Source: Embleya sp040605455 (GTDB lineage Bacteria; Actinomycetota; Actinomycetes; Streptomycetales; Streptomycetaceae). From it: 7,797 nt of DNA. Made by a program: the position numbers and the translations under genes. Shown in pieces: positions 1 to 7,188 of this stretch (position 1 is the stretch's first letter; the number at the start of each line of letters is the position of its first letter). The notes beneath the pieces were generated by a model. That model did not search any database, was not told the origin of the DNA, and worked only from the letters and a program-made list of their open reading frames with translations. The stretch is from contig NZ_JBEXCV010000254.1 of the NCBI RefSeq assembly GCF_040605455.1, forward strand, positions 1 to 7,797. The letters run 5' to 3'.

Positions 1-13
1 GCTCTTCCGATCT
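1..13. other. Residual Illumina adapter sequence
   Basis: The first 13 bases, GCTCTTCCGATCT, are identical to the 3' end of the standard Illumina TruSeq-type adapter (reverse complement AGATCGGAAGAGC). Adapter-derived sequence at the very first base strongly suggests an untrimmed contig end rather than genomic DNA. True genomic sequence probably begins at about position 14, so only about 45 nt of real sequence precede uvrB. Confidence 0.9.
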
Positions 14-33
14 AAACGGCGCCCACGCCGTTT
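14..33. repeat. Perfect 8-bp inverted repeat upstream of uvrB
   Basis: AAACGGCG (14-21) and CGCCGTTT (26-33) are perfect inverted copies around a 4-nt loop, CCCA. The A-run on one side and T-run on the other give the shape of a short bidirectional terminator. It could end the unseen gene upstream of uvrB or be an operator. It begins immediately after the adapter, so a library artefact cannot be excluded. It overlaps the in-frame TTG at 32, which argues against that codon as the uvrB start. Confidence 0.4.
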
Positions 34-48
34 GTCGGCCCGGGGTCG

Positions 49-54
49 TAACGT
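49..54 (+). promoter_or_regulatory. Possible -10 element for a near-leaderless uvrB mRNA
   Basis: TAACGT fits the actinobacterial TANNNT -10 pattern. Transcription would start about 6-8 nt downstream, near 61-62, which coincides with the in-frame GTG at 62. No Shine-Dalgarno sequence is seen before the candidate starts, consistent with leaderless translation. No convincing -35 is visible, and the contig end limits what can be checked upstream. This is inference from position and motif only. Confidence 0.3.
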
Positions 55-58
55 ATGT

Positions 59-2140
<2,082 letters not shown>

Positions 2141-2155
2141 CACGATGTTCGGGAC

Positions 2156-2219
2156 GGATCACGGGGATGCGGGAACGGCCCGTGAAGTCCGTACGTCTTG
2201 ACCGGTAGGTTCGTGATCC
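2156..2219. repeat. Spaced 8-bp inverted repeat after uvrB
   Basis: GGATCACG (2156-2163) and CGTGATCC (2212-2219) are perfect inverted copies 48 nt apart, starting 15 nt after the uvrB stop. The interval holds the TTGACC -35 candidate of the next gene. It may be a long-loop structure at the end of the uvrB mRNA or a chance match. There is no U tract. Confidence 0.25.
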
Positions 2220-2226
2220 TGAATGT
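2198..2226 (+). promoter_or_regulatory. Candidate promoter for the TerD-family gene
   Basis: TTGACC (2198-2203) matches five of six bases of the housekeeping -35 consensus. It is followed after 17 nt by GAATGT (2221-2226), a partial -10 match that keeps the A at position 2 and the final T. An alternative is TAGGTT (2206-2211), a better -10 with a poor -35 about 17 nt upstream (TGAAGT). Another is TACTCT (2268-2273), 18 nt after GGGACA. The 213-nt gap after uvrB makes a dedicated promoter here likely, but the exact site is uncertain. Confidence 0.35.
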
Positions 2227-2238
2227 CACCGAGGGGGC

Positions 2239-2256
2239 TCGCCGGGACACCGGCGA
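2239..2256. repeat. 7-bp perfect hairpin in the terD upstream region
   Basis: TCGCCGG (2239-2245) and CCGGCGA (2250-2256) flank a GACA tetraloop. It lies about 100 nt after the uvrB stop and about 100 nt before the TerD start, overlapping an alternative promoter (GGGACA at 2244-2249). It could be a U-less terminator for uvrB or a regulatory hairpin or operator for the downstream gene. Position alone cannot decide. Confidence 0.35.
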
Positions 2257-2353
2257 CTTCCGAGGACTACTCTGCGGCCAGTGTGGGCCCGCCCCGACCA
2301 CGGGACGGCGTTCGCGCGCCGCGTGACCAAATCTGTGAGGGGAGACGTCGCCA

Positions 2354-2926
2354 GTGGCCGTCAACATGTCCAAGGGCCAGAGGATTTCACTCGACAAGCC
2401 GGGTGGTGGCGAGCTGACCATGGTCCGGATGGGCCTGGGATGGGACGCCATCAAGCGCCGCGGCCTGTTCGGCAGCCGGGAGAAGGAGGTCGACCTCGAC
2501 GCGTCGTGCGTGCTCTTCGCCGAGAACCAGCCGGTCGACGTCTGCTACTTCGGCCAGCTCACCAGCAAGGACGGGTCCGTTCGCCACACCGGCGACAACC
2601 TGACCGGGCACGGTGACGGCGACGACGAGTCGATCCTCGTGGACCTGTCCCGCGTGCCGGTGCACGTGGACCAGATCATCTTCACGGTCAGCTCGTTCCA
2701 GGGGCAGACCTTCCAGGAGATCGAGAACGCGTTCTGCCGGATCGTGGACGAGACCACGAACACCGAGCTGGCGCGCTACACGCTCTCCGGCGGTGGCAAC
2801 TACACCGGCCAGATCATGGCCAAGCTCTACCGGCACGGCACCGGCTGGAAGATGGCCGCGATCGGCGAGCCCGCGCACGGTCAGACCCTGCGCGACCTGC
2901 TCCCGGCTCTGATGGCGCACCTGTAG
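2354..2926 (+). CDS. TerD-family stress/tellurium-resistance protein
   Basis: A 190-aa single-domain TerD protein, the usual family length. TerD proteins are cytosolic calcium-binding proteins linked to tellurite, oxidative and other stress responses and, in streptomycetes, to development. The family signature is complete. KGQRISLDK is near the N-terminus, followed by LGWD (28-31) and DLDAS (47-51). The metal-binding stretch DGSVRHTGDN runs 73-82, with G88/D90/D91/E92 following and then ILVDLSRVP. The core ends in FCRIVDE (127-133) and LARYTLSGGG. The GLFGSR insertion at 37-42 is as I recall from a common actinobacterial TerD subtype. GTG 2354 is preferred over ATG 2366 because GAGGGGAG (2337-2344) sits 9 nt upstream of it, while ATG 2366 has no ribosome site. 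No signal peptide or membrane segment is seen. A strong hairpin follows the stop, before a second TerD-domain gene. Confidence 0.95.
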   Translation: MAVNMSKGQRISLDKPGGGELTMVRMGLGWDAIKRRGLFGSREKEVDLDASCVLFAENQPVDVCYFGQLTSKDGSVRHTGDNLTGHGDGDDESILVDLSRVPVHVDQIIFTVSSFQGQTFQEIENAFCRIVDETTNTELARYTLSGGGNYTGQIMAKLYRHGTGWKMAAIGEPAHGQTLRDLLPALMAHL

Positions 2927-2949
2927 GACGCAGCACAACCAAACATGGT

Positions 2950-2990
2950 GAGCGGGCCGGGACGAGCGGATCACGCCTCCCGGCCCGCTC
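2950..2990 (+). terminator. Strong hairpin terminator/attenuator between the two TerD genes
   Basis: GAGCGGGCCGGGA (2950-2962) and TCCCGGCCCGCTC (2978-2990) form a perfect 13-bp stem with a 15-nt loop, 23 nt after the TerD stop. There is no U tract, which is usual for actinobacterial terminators. Only 43 nt separate it from the next start codon, leaving little room for an independent promoter. It may therefore attenuate rather than fully stop transcription, or stabilise the terD mRNA 3' end. Confidence 0.8.
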
Positions 2991-3009
2991 GCGCGGGGTC
3001 CGTCCCGGC
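2956..3009 (+). promoter_or_regulatory. Alternative stem competing with the terminator
   Basis: GCCGGGACG (2956-2964) lies mostly within the left arm of the terminator and is also perfectly complementary to CGTCCCGGC (3001-3009). The two pairings exclude each other: a 13-bp terminator, or a 9-bp stem reaching to 8 nt before the Shine-Dalgarno of the next gene (about 3017-3023). This looks like an attenuator switch. Chance complementarity is common in such GC-rich DNA. Confidence 0.3.
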
Positions 3010-3033
3010 GGGGCGGGGAGGGGACGAACGCAC

Positions 3034-4788
3034 GTGAGCACCGAACTGGTACGGGGTCAGAACCTGACACTGCCCGACACCCGGGTGGAGGTCGAGATCG
3101 CGGCGCAATGCCCGGTCGAGCTGGTGGTGACCCTGGTGGGGGCCGACGATCGGGTCCGCGGCGACGACGATGTGATCCAGCGCGGTGGTGTCGACACCGT
3201 CGGGGCGACCATCCGACAGGCCGGTGCGACCTTCGAGCTGGACAGGCTGCCCGCCGAGATCGAGCGGGTGCTGGTCGGCGCCTCGCTGGAGGGCGGCGGC
3301 GTGGACCGGTTCGGCGTGGTTGCGGCGCCGGTGGTCACCGTGCGGGCGGCCGGGGAGGACCTGGCCACGTTCCGGATCACCGACCTCGGCAGCGAGCGCG
3401 CGCTGCACACCGTCGAGCTGTATCGACGCCAGGGCGCGTGGAAGGTGCGCGCCGTCGGGCAGGGCTACGAGGCCGGCCTGGAGGCGCTGCTCAAGGACGT
3501 CGGCGTGCAGAACCGGGCACGGGTGGTGGACCGCGCGCGCACCGCGCTCGGCGGACCCGCAGCCGCGCCGTTCAGCGCCGCGAACGCGCCCACCGAACCG
3601 CGCGAGCCGGGCACCGTGCCGCGGGTGGATCCGAGCGGCGGCATGGCGTGGGCCGCGGCCCCGCCGGACGTCGAGCGCGAGGCCGCGCAGCGGGCCGCGC
3701 GGCGCGAGGTGGAGAAGCTCTACGAGCAGGTCTGGGGCGTGTTCGAGGACGCGGCGCGATCGGCCGCCGCCTACCGATCGGCGATCGAGTACGCCGACGG
3801 CCGGTTGGACAAGGAGCTGGAAGGCGTCCTGAACGACCCGGCCGCGCGCTTCTCGCCGGCGGGGCTGGCCGCGCAGGACACCGCGCGCGATCGACACCGG
3901 GCGCTGGCCGAGCAGGCCAAGGCCGTGCTCGACCGGGACACCGCGCAGCTGGTCGGCGAGGTCGAGCAGTTGGAGCCGAACCTGCCGCCGGTGATGGCGC
4001 GTTGGGACAGCACGTCGTGGGCCGGGTGGCAGGCTCCCGAGGACGGGGCGCCGGCGATTCGGCTCGGCGACCTGCACCTGCCGGAGCGGCCGGAGCTGCG
4101 GGTGCCGATGGTGTTGCGGTTGCCGATGGATCGCGGGTTGTGGATCGACACCGGCGCGACCGGCCTGGAGGGCGAGCGGGGCAACGGCGCGGAGCGGGCC
4201 GACGAGCTCGCGGTGTCGCTGACCGCGCGGATGTTCGCGGCGTTCCCGGTGGGCGAGTTCAAGGTGCACGTGATCGACCCGGCGGGCAAGGGTACGGCTG
4301 CCGCGCCGTTGCAGCCGCTTGCGTCGTCCGGGCTGCTGGTGGGGCCGGTGGCTACCGATGCGGCCGACGTGTCCGCGCTGCTCGGGCGGATTCTGGACCG
4401 GATCGAACTGGTGCGGATGGCGGTGGCCAACGACGCGGTGGACTCGCTGCCGAGCGATCTGGATCTGGCCCGGCAGTTGGTGCTCGTGCACGATTTCCCG
4501 TTCGGCTTCGACGATCGCAGTGCGGCCCAGTTGCGGCACATCGTCGAGGAGGGGCCCAGGGTCGGGGTGCACGTGATCGTGGTGGGATCGCGCGGGGACG
4601 CCGAGTCGTTCGGGCCGCTGCTGGATCCGTTGTGGCGGTCGCTGTTGCGGCTCACCGCGATTCCGGAGGACCACATCATGGACCCGTGGATCGGGCTGCC
4701 CTGGGTGTACACCGCGGATCTGCCGTCCGGCGGCGCGGACGCCACGCGGCAGCTGTTGTCCTGGGTCGCCGGCACGGGCGGGCGCTGA
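3034..4788 (+). CDS. TerD domain fused to a degenerate FtsK/HerA-like domain
   Basis: A 584-aa multidomain protein. Residues about 1-158 are a divergent TerD domain: RGQNLTL at 7-13, an acidic VRGDDDVI stretch at 41-48 in the place of the metal loop, and FRITDLGSERALHTVELYRRQGAWKVRAVGQGY at 113-145, presented here by position only (key residues TDLG, ELY, WKV). Residues 159-212 are an Ala/Pro-rich linker, and 213-315 are charged helices, possibly coiled coil. Residues about 340-584 follow the order of an FtsK-type ATPase core: GLWIDTGATG at the P-loop position (368-377) but without GKS/T; HVIDPAGKG (412-420); a Walker B-like QLVLVHDFP (481-489, D487 but no following Glu); and GVHVIVVGSR (511-520). 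I infer a non-hydrolytic, scaffolding or regulatory NTPase-like domain. GTG 3034 has GGAGGGG (3017-3023) 10 nt upstream. No membrane segment is seen. TerD identity is firm, while the FtsK-like assignment rests on motif order only. Confidence 0.85.
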   Translation: MSTELVRGQNLTLPDTRVEVEIAAQCPVELVVTLVGADDRVRGDDDVIQRGGVDTVGATIRQAGATFELDRLPAEIERVLVGASLEGGGVDRFGVVAAPVVTVRAAGEDLATFRITDLGSERALHTVELYRRQGAWKVRAVGQGYEAGLEALLKDVGVQNRARVVDRARTALGGPAAAPFSAANAPTEPREPGTVPRVDPSGGMAWAAAPPDVEREAAQRAARREVEKLYEQVWGVFEDAARSAAAYRSAIEYADGRLDKELEGVLNDPAARFSPAGLAAQDTARDRHRALAEQAKAVLDRDTAQLVGEVEQLEPNLPPVMARWDSTSWAGWQAPEDGAPAIRLGDLHLPERPELRVPMVLRLPMDRGLWIDTGATGLEGERGNGAERADELAVSLTARMFAAFPVGEFKVHVIDPAGKGTAAAPLQPLASSGLLVGPVATDAADVSALLGRILDRIELVRMAVANDAVDSLPSDLDLARQLVLVHDFPFGFDDRSAAQLRHIVEEGPRVGVHVIVVGSRGDAESFGPLLDPLWRSLLRLTAIPEDHIMDPWIGLPWVYTADLPSGGADATRQLLSWVAGTGGR

Positions 4789-4800
4789 GCACGCGGGACT

Positions 4801-4956
4801 CGGCCTTCGGCCGGGTGGCCTCGAACGCCGGCCGGGCCGAGGTGATTTGGGTCCGCCGGGTGGCGAGGCTTGGTCGGGTGCGTCGTGCGGCCTCCGGCCC
4901 GGTGGCCTCGAACGCCGTGCGTCGTTCGGTTTCCGGCCGGGTGGGCTCGGACGTCG
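4801..4956. repeat. Degenerate in-phase intergenic repeats
   Basis: Three 30-nt copies lie at 4801-4830, 4888-4917 and 4927-4956. The first two agree at 28 of 30 positions; the third matches each at 24 of 30. A fourth, more decayed copy surrounds 4856-4865. Taking the CCGGGTGG core, spacings are 45, 42 and 39 nt, all multiples of three. Each unit starts with a small CGGCC-TNC-GGCCG-type hairpin; the third copy keeps pairing through G-U wobbles. The 285-nt gap from 4789 to 5073 shows no convincing gene: open frames through it have low-complexity repeats. It may be an intergenic repeat family or a 3'-end structural element for the TerD-FtsK-like gene. Confidence 0.6.
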
Positions 4957-5004
4957 GGCGGGGTCACTCGAAGCGGGCAGTTCGTGGCAATGCGGCAAAA
5001 GTGG

Positions 5005-5033
5005 CGGGGCGGGGGTCATAGACTCTCGCCCCG
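5005..5033 (+). promoter_or_regulatory. Hairpin enclosing a -10-like element before the exonuclease gene
   Basis: CGGGGCG (5005-5011) and CGCCCCG (5027-5033) form a perfect 7-bp stem. Its 15-nt loop contains TAGACT (5019-5024), a good actinobacterial -10 match. Transcription would start near 5030, giving a leader of about 42 nt to the TTG start. No clear -35 is found 16-19 nt upstream. The palindrome framing the -10 could be a repressor operator. Promoter and operator roles are inferred. Confidence 0.35.
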
Positions 5034-5055
5034 TCGGTCGTGACCAAGGCGGCCG

Positions 5056-5065
5056 GGGGAGAGGG
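5056..5065 (+). promoter_or_regulatory. Ribosome-binding site fixing a TTG start
   Basis: GGGGAGAGGG lies 8 nt upstream of TTG 5074. It is the only strong Shine-Dalgarno near the start of the exonuclease frame and supports TTG over the later in-frame GTG 5095 and ATG 5101. The ATG at 5066 is out of frame. Confidence 0.7.
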
Positions 5066-5073
5066 ATGTCGCC

Positions 5074-5730
5074 TTGTTCGCCTATGCCGATCCCGTGCGC
5101 ATGCTCGGAGTGCCCGCCGAGGTCGCTCGGACCGAATTCGCGGTCGTCGACCTGGAGACCACCGGGTTCTCGCCGGCCCGAGGGGACCGGATCGTGGAGA
5201 TCGGCGTGGTGCGCATGCGCGGCACCGGTGAGGTGCTGCGCGAGTGGACCACGCTGCTGGATCCGGGGCGCTCGGTGGGCGCGAGCCACGTGCATCGGAT
5301 CACCGCCGCCGACGTGGTGGGCGCGCCCCGGTTCGCGCAGATCGCCCGGGAGTTGGCCGGGCTGCTCGCGGACGCCGTGGTGGTCGCCCACAACGCGTCC
5401 TTCGAGCAGCGTTTCCTGGAGGCCGAGTTCGTCGCGGCCGGCCTGGCGCCGCCGATGTTGCCCGCGCTGTGCACGATGAGGCTGGCGAAGGCGTCCGGGC
5501 TGCCGCTGGCCGACCACAAGCTCGGGACGTGTTGTGCGCACTTCGGGCTGACCTTTCCCGACGCGCACGCGGCCCTGGCCGATGCCCGGGTGACCGCGCG
5601 CCTGCTTCCGCTGCTGCTGGCGGGCCTGGGCACCCGCCGTCTGGGTCTGCCGGTGCCGCCCGCCCGGGCTCCGGAGCGGTTGCCCGCGCCCGTACTCAAG
5701 CCGCGACGGGGGTTCGCGCCGGTGGTCTGA
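5074..5730 (+). CDS. DEDDh-family (DnaQ-like) 3'-5' exonuclease
   Basis: A 218-aa single-domain exonuclease related to the proofreading subunit of DNA polymerase III, likely acting on DNA (or RNA) 3' ends in repair or maintenance. Exo I is VVDLETTG with D26 and E28, and VHRITAADV follows at 73-81. Exo II is VVAHNASFEQRFL (103-115). Exo III is HAALADA with H165 and D170. The helical segment HKLGTCCAHFGL (148-159) between II and III is typical. Odd point: the catalytic Asp expected after ASF is Glu (E111, codon GAG at 5404-5406), so the set reads D-E-E-D plus His. The C-terminal 30 residues or so are Pro/Arg-rich and probably disordered. TTG start chosen from the ribosome site 8 nt upstream. 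The gene stands alone, with spacers of 285 nt before and 176 nt after. The specific substrate is unknown. Confidence 0.9.
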   Translation: MFAYADPVRMLGVPAEVARTEFAVVDLETTGFSPARGDRIVEIGVVRMRGTGEVLREWTTLLDPGRSVGASHVHRITAADVVGAPRFAQIARELAGLLADAVVVAHNASFEQRFLEAEFVAAGLAPPMLPALCTMRLAKASGLPLADHKLGTCCAHFGLTFPDAHAALADARVTARLLPLLLAGLGTRRLGLPVPPARAPERLPAPVLKPRRGFAPVV

Positions 5731-5786
5731 CGGGTATCCGGGCGCTCCGAGCGGGCCGACGCGGACGGGTCCTCCGATGACCTGTC

Positions 5787-5870
5787 ACCAGGCTTTGGCA
5801 AAGAATCACTTGGCCTTTCCTTTACCTTCTGGCATCCTGGAGGTAATCGGAGGGGTACATCCCCCCTCCG
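5787..5870 (+). promoter_or_regulatory. AT-richer leader and 8-bp hairpin upstream of terC
   Basis: About 5787-5847 is noticeably less GC-rich than its surroundings and holds the palindrome CTTTGGCAAAG (5793-5803), TTGGCC (5810-5815) with CATCCT 17 nt later (5833-5838), and TACCTT (5823-5828). Next comes a perfect 8-bp hairpin, CGGAGGGG (5848-5855) with CCCCTCCG (5863-5870). GGGTAC (5853-5858) inside it resembles the -10 of streptomycete SigB-type stress promoters, with GCAT (5832-5835) 17 nt upstream as a weak -35, slightly beyond the usual spacing. This is probably the terC control region. Which element is used is unclear. Confidence 0.4.
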
Positions 5871-5906
5871 GCGATGACGCGACCCCCCACGTCTGCCGGA
5901 GGCGCA

Positions 5907-6896
5907 GTGGACGTTTCACCCGTTGCCTGGATCCTGACCATCGCCGTGCTGTTGGCACTGGTGGCAGTCGATCTGTTCCTCAATCGCAAACCGCACGAGG
6001 TCACCCTCAAGGAGGCGTCCCTCTGGGGCATCTTCTGGGTCGGTCTCGCCGTCGTGTTCGGAATCGGCCTGTGGGTCTTCTCCGGATCGGCACCCGCCGG
6101 CGAGTTCTTCGCCGGTTTCATCACCGAGAAGTCACTGAGCGTCGACAACCTGTTCGTGTTCGTGCTGATCATGGGCAAATTCGCGGTGCCGCCGCAGTAC
6201 CAGCAGCGGGTGCTGCTGGTCGGCGTGCTGCTCGCGCTGGTGCTGCGCGGCATCTTCATCGCCGCGGGCGCCGCGGTCGTCGCCGCGTTCTCGTGGGTCT
6301 TCTTCATCTTCGGCGCGTTCCTGATCTGGACCGCGTGGAAGCTGATCAAGGAGGCCCGGTCGGACGAGGAGGAGGAGTTCGAGGAGAACGCCCTCCTGCG
6401 CAAGGTCGAGAAGGTGTTGCCGACCACCGACGGCTACCGCGACATGAAGCTCGTGGTGAAGGAGAACGGCAAGCGCTTCGTCACCCCGATGCTGATCGTG
6501 ATGATCGCCGTCGGCACCACCGATGTGCTGTTCGCCCTGGACTCGATCCCGGCGATCTTCGGCCTCACCAAGGAGCCGTACATCGTCTTCACCGCGAACG
6601 CGTTCGCGTTGATGGGCCTGCGCCAGCTGTACTTCCTGATCGGCGGGCTGCTCAAGAAGCTCGTCTACCTGTCGTACGGCCTGTCGGTGATCCTCGGCTT
6701 CATCGGCGTCAAGCTGATCTTCGAGGCGCTGCACGGGCAGGGCGTGCACGTGCCGGAGATCGGCATCCCGCTCTCGCTCGGCGTGATCGTGGTGACCCTG
6801 GCGGCGACCACGGTGCTGAGCCTGCGCAAGACGAAGAAGGACGAGCGTGCGGCGGCCGAGGAGGCCGCGAAGGCGGGCAAGGACGCGAGCGTCTAA
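5907..6896 (+). CDS. TerC-family integral membrane protein
   Basis: A 329-aa polytopic membrane protein of the TerC/Alx family, linked to tellurite resistance and, in characterised bacteria, to manganese efflux and metallation of exported proteins. The TM order from hydrophobicity is about 5-24, 38-59, 80-94, 101-122, 126-145, 193-216, 225-247, 254-273 and 287-306. Family motifs EKSLSVDN (74-81) and TTDVLFALDS (204-213) carry membrane-embedded acidic residues thought to coordinate metal. An acidic loop, SDEEEEFEE (152-160), follows TM5, and the C-terminal tail is Lys/Ala/Glu-rich. GTG 5907 is chosen because GGAGG (5898-5902) precedes it by 4 nt and homologues begin MDVS. ATG 5874 would add 11 residues, has no well-placed ribosome site and abuts a hairpin. 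The stop codon overlaps that of a convergent minus-strand gene. Very likely expressed from its own promoter, given the 176-nt gap. Confidence 0.95.
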   Translation: MDVSPVAWILTIAVLLALVAVDLFLNRKPHEVTLKEASLWGIFWVGLAVVFGIGLWVFSGSAPAGEFFAGFITEKSLSVDNLFVFVLIMGKFAVPPQYQQRVLLVGVLLALVLRGIFIAAGAAVVAAFSWVFFIFGAFLIWTAWKLIKEARSDEEEEFEENALLRKVEKVLPTTDGYRDMKLVVKENGKRFVTPMLIVMIAVGTTDVLFALDSIPAIFGLTKEPYIVFTANAFALMGLRQLYFLIGGLLKKLVYLSYGLSVILGFIGVKLIFEALHGQGVHVPEIGIPLSLGVIVVTLAATTVLSLRKTKKDERAAAEEAAKAGKDASV

Positions 6897-7099
6897 CCCC
6901 GAAGCGGTACGGCCGGCGGCCCCTGGGCGAGGAGCACCTCGTGCGGGGGCCGCTCCGTCGTGGACGGCCGCAGCCGCACGCCCACGCTGCCGCACAGGCA
7001 GCGGGTGTAGACGACTTCGCCCTGTGATGTGGGGTGTCGGGACAGTACGGTCATGCGCGGATCCTCGATCCGTCCACAGGCGTCGCACCGGGAAGACAT
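6893..7099 (-). CDS. Small CxxC/CxC putative zinc-binding protein
   Basis: A 68-aa protein with CDAC (C5, C8) near the N-terminus and CLC (C34, C36) at about residue 34, spaced like a small zinc ribbon. Between them is a Ser/His/Arg-rich stretch (SRHPTSQGEVVYTR). The C-terminal third is Pro-rich. Codons are mostly G/C at the third position. I recall similar short proteins in streptomycetes but no established function. Its start, ATG at 7099-7097, has a weak GGGGGC 6-7 nt upstream, and a good promoter lies about 76 nt further upstream. Convergent with terC: its TAG (6895-6893) and the terC TAA (6894-6896) share bases, so the genes overlap by 4 bp. Likely cytosolic; might bind nucleic acid or protein. 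Real-gene status is supported by the cysteine pattern and the promoter. Confidence 0.75.
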   Translation of the reverse strand: MSSRCDACGRIEDPRMTVLSRHPTSQGEVVYTRCLCGSVGVRLRPSTTERPPHEVLLAQGPPAVPLRG

Positions 7100-7119
7100 C
7101 GCGTTGCCCCCATGTTGGC

Positions 7120-7125
7120 TAGGGT
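7120..7125 (+). promoter_or_regulatory. Candidate -10 for the CGNR gene
   Basis: TAGGGT fits TANNNT and would start transcription near 7132, leaving a leader of about 60 nt. A related TAGGGG follows at 7133-7138. No good -35 is seen at the expected spacing; TTGCCC (7104-7109) is only 10 nt away. Weak call. Confidence 0.3.
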
Positions 7126-7159
7126 GATCGATAGGGGTAATGGGTGTGTCGGCGTAGCT

Positions 7160-7188
7160 CCTTACATGTCTCGCAGCCTAGGTAAGGG
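7160..7188 (+). promoter_or_regulatory. Hairpin masking the CGNR ribosome-binding site
   Basis: CCTTAC (7160-7165) and GTAAGG (7182-7187) form a perfect 6-bp stem, extended by one U-G pair (7159/7188), around a 16-nt loop. The right arm contains the AAGGG (7184-7188) ribosome site located 4 nt before ATG 7193. When folded, the site would be hidden, so translation may be controlled by structure. CCTAGG (7177-7182) next to it is also a palindrome and overlaps the divergent promoter's -10. Confidence 0.4.

Noticed and set aside
2155..2975. CGGATCACG repeated exactly after both uvrB and terD (2155-2163 and 2967-2975)
   Set aside because: A 9-mer of common composition; near-identical CGGATCACCG also occurs in coding sequence (about 3374 and 5295), so chance is likely.
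3108..5021. Long plus-strand open frame shifted relative to the TerD-FtsK-like gene
   Set aside because: Gly/Arg/Ala-rich translation without domains; the in-phase gene at 3034-4788 has a ribosome site and TerD motifs.
4847..5479. Out-of-phase open frame through the repeat region into the exonuclease gene
   Set aside because: It reads repeat-derived RPGG-rich sequence and then the wrong frame of the exonuclease, with no supporting motif.
2971..5568. Very long open frame on the minus strand across the TerD-FtsK-like and exonuclease genes
   Set aside because: Its translation is low-complexity (Arg/Gln/His/Pro/Gly-rich) with no recognisable domain. It is opposite two well-supported genes, as expected for shadow frames in GC-rich DNA.
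5731..5906. yybP-ykoY manganese riboswitch upstream of terC
   Set aside because: TerC genes often carry this element, so I looked for it. The conserved GGGGAGUA and GAGACC-type blocks are absent. Only an AT-richer leader and a simple hairpin are seen.
7160..7187. Iron box (DmdR/IdeR type) before the CGNR gene
   Set aside because: CCTTAC...GTAAGG and CCTAGG superficially resemble it, but the spacing and the TTAGGTTAGGCT-like core do not fit.
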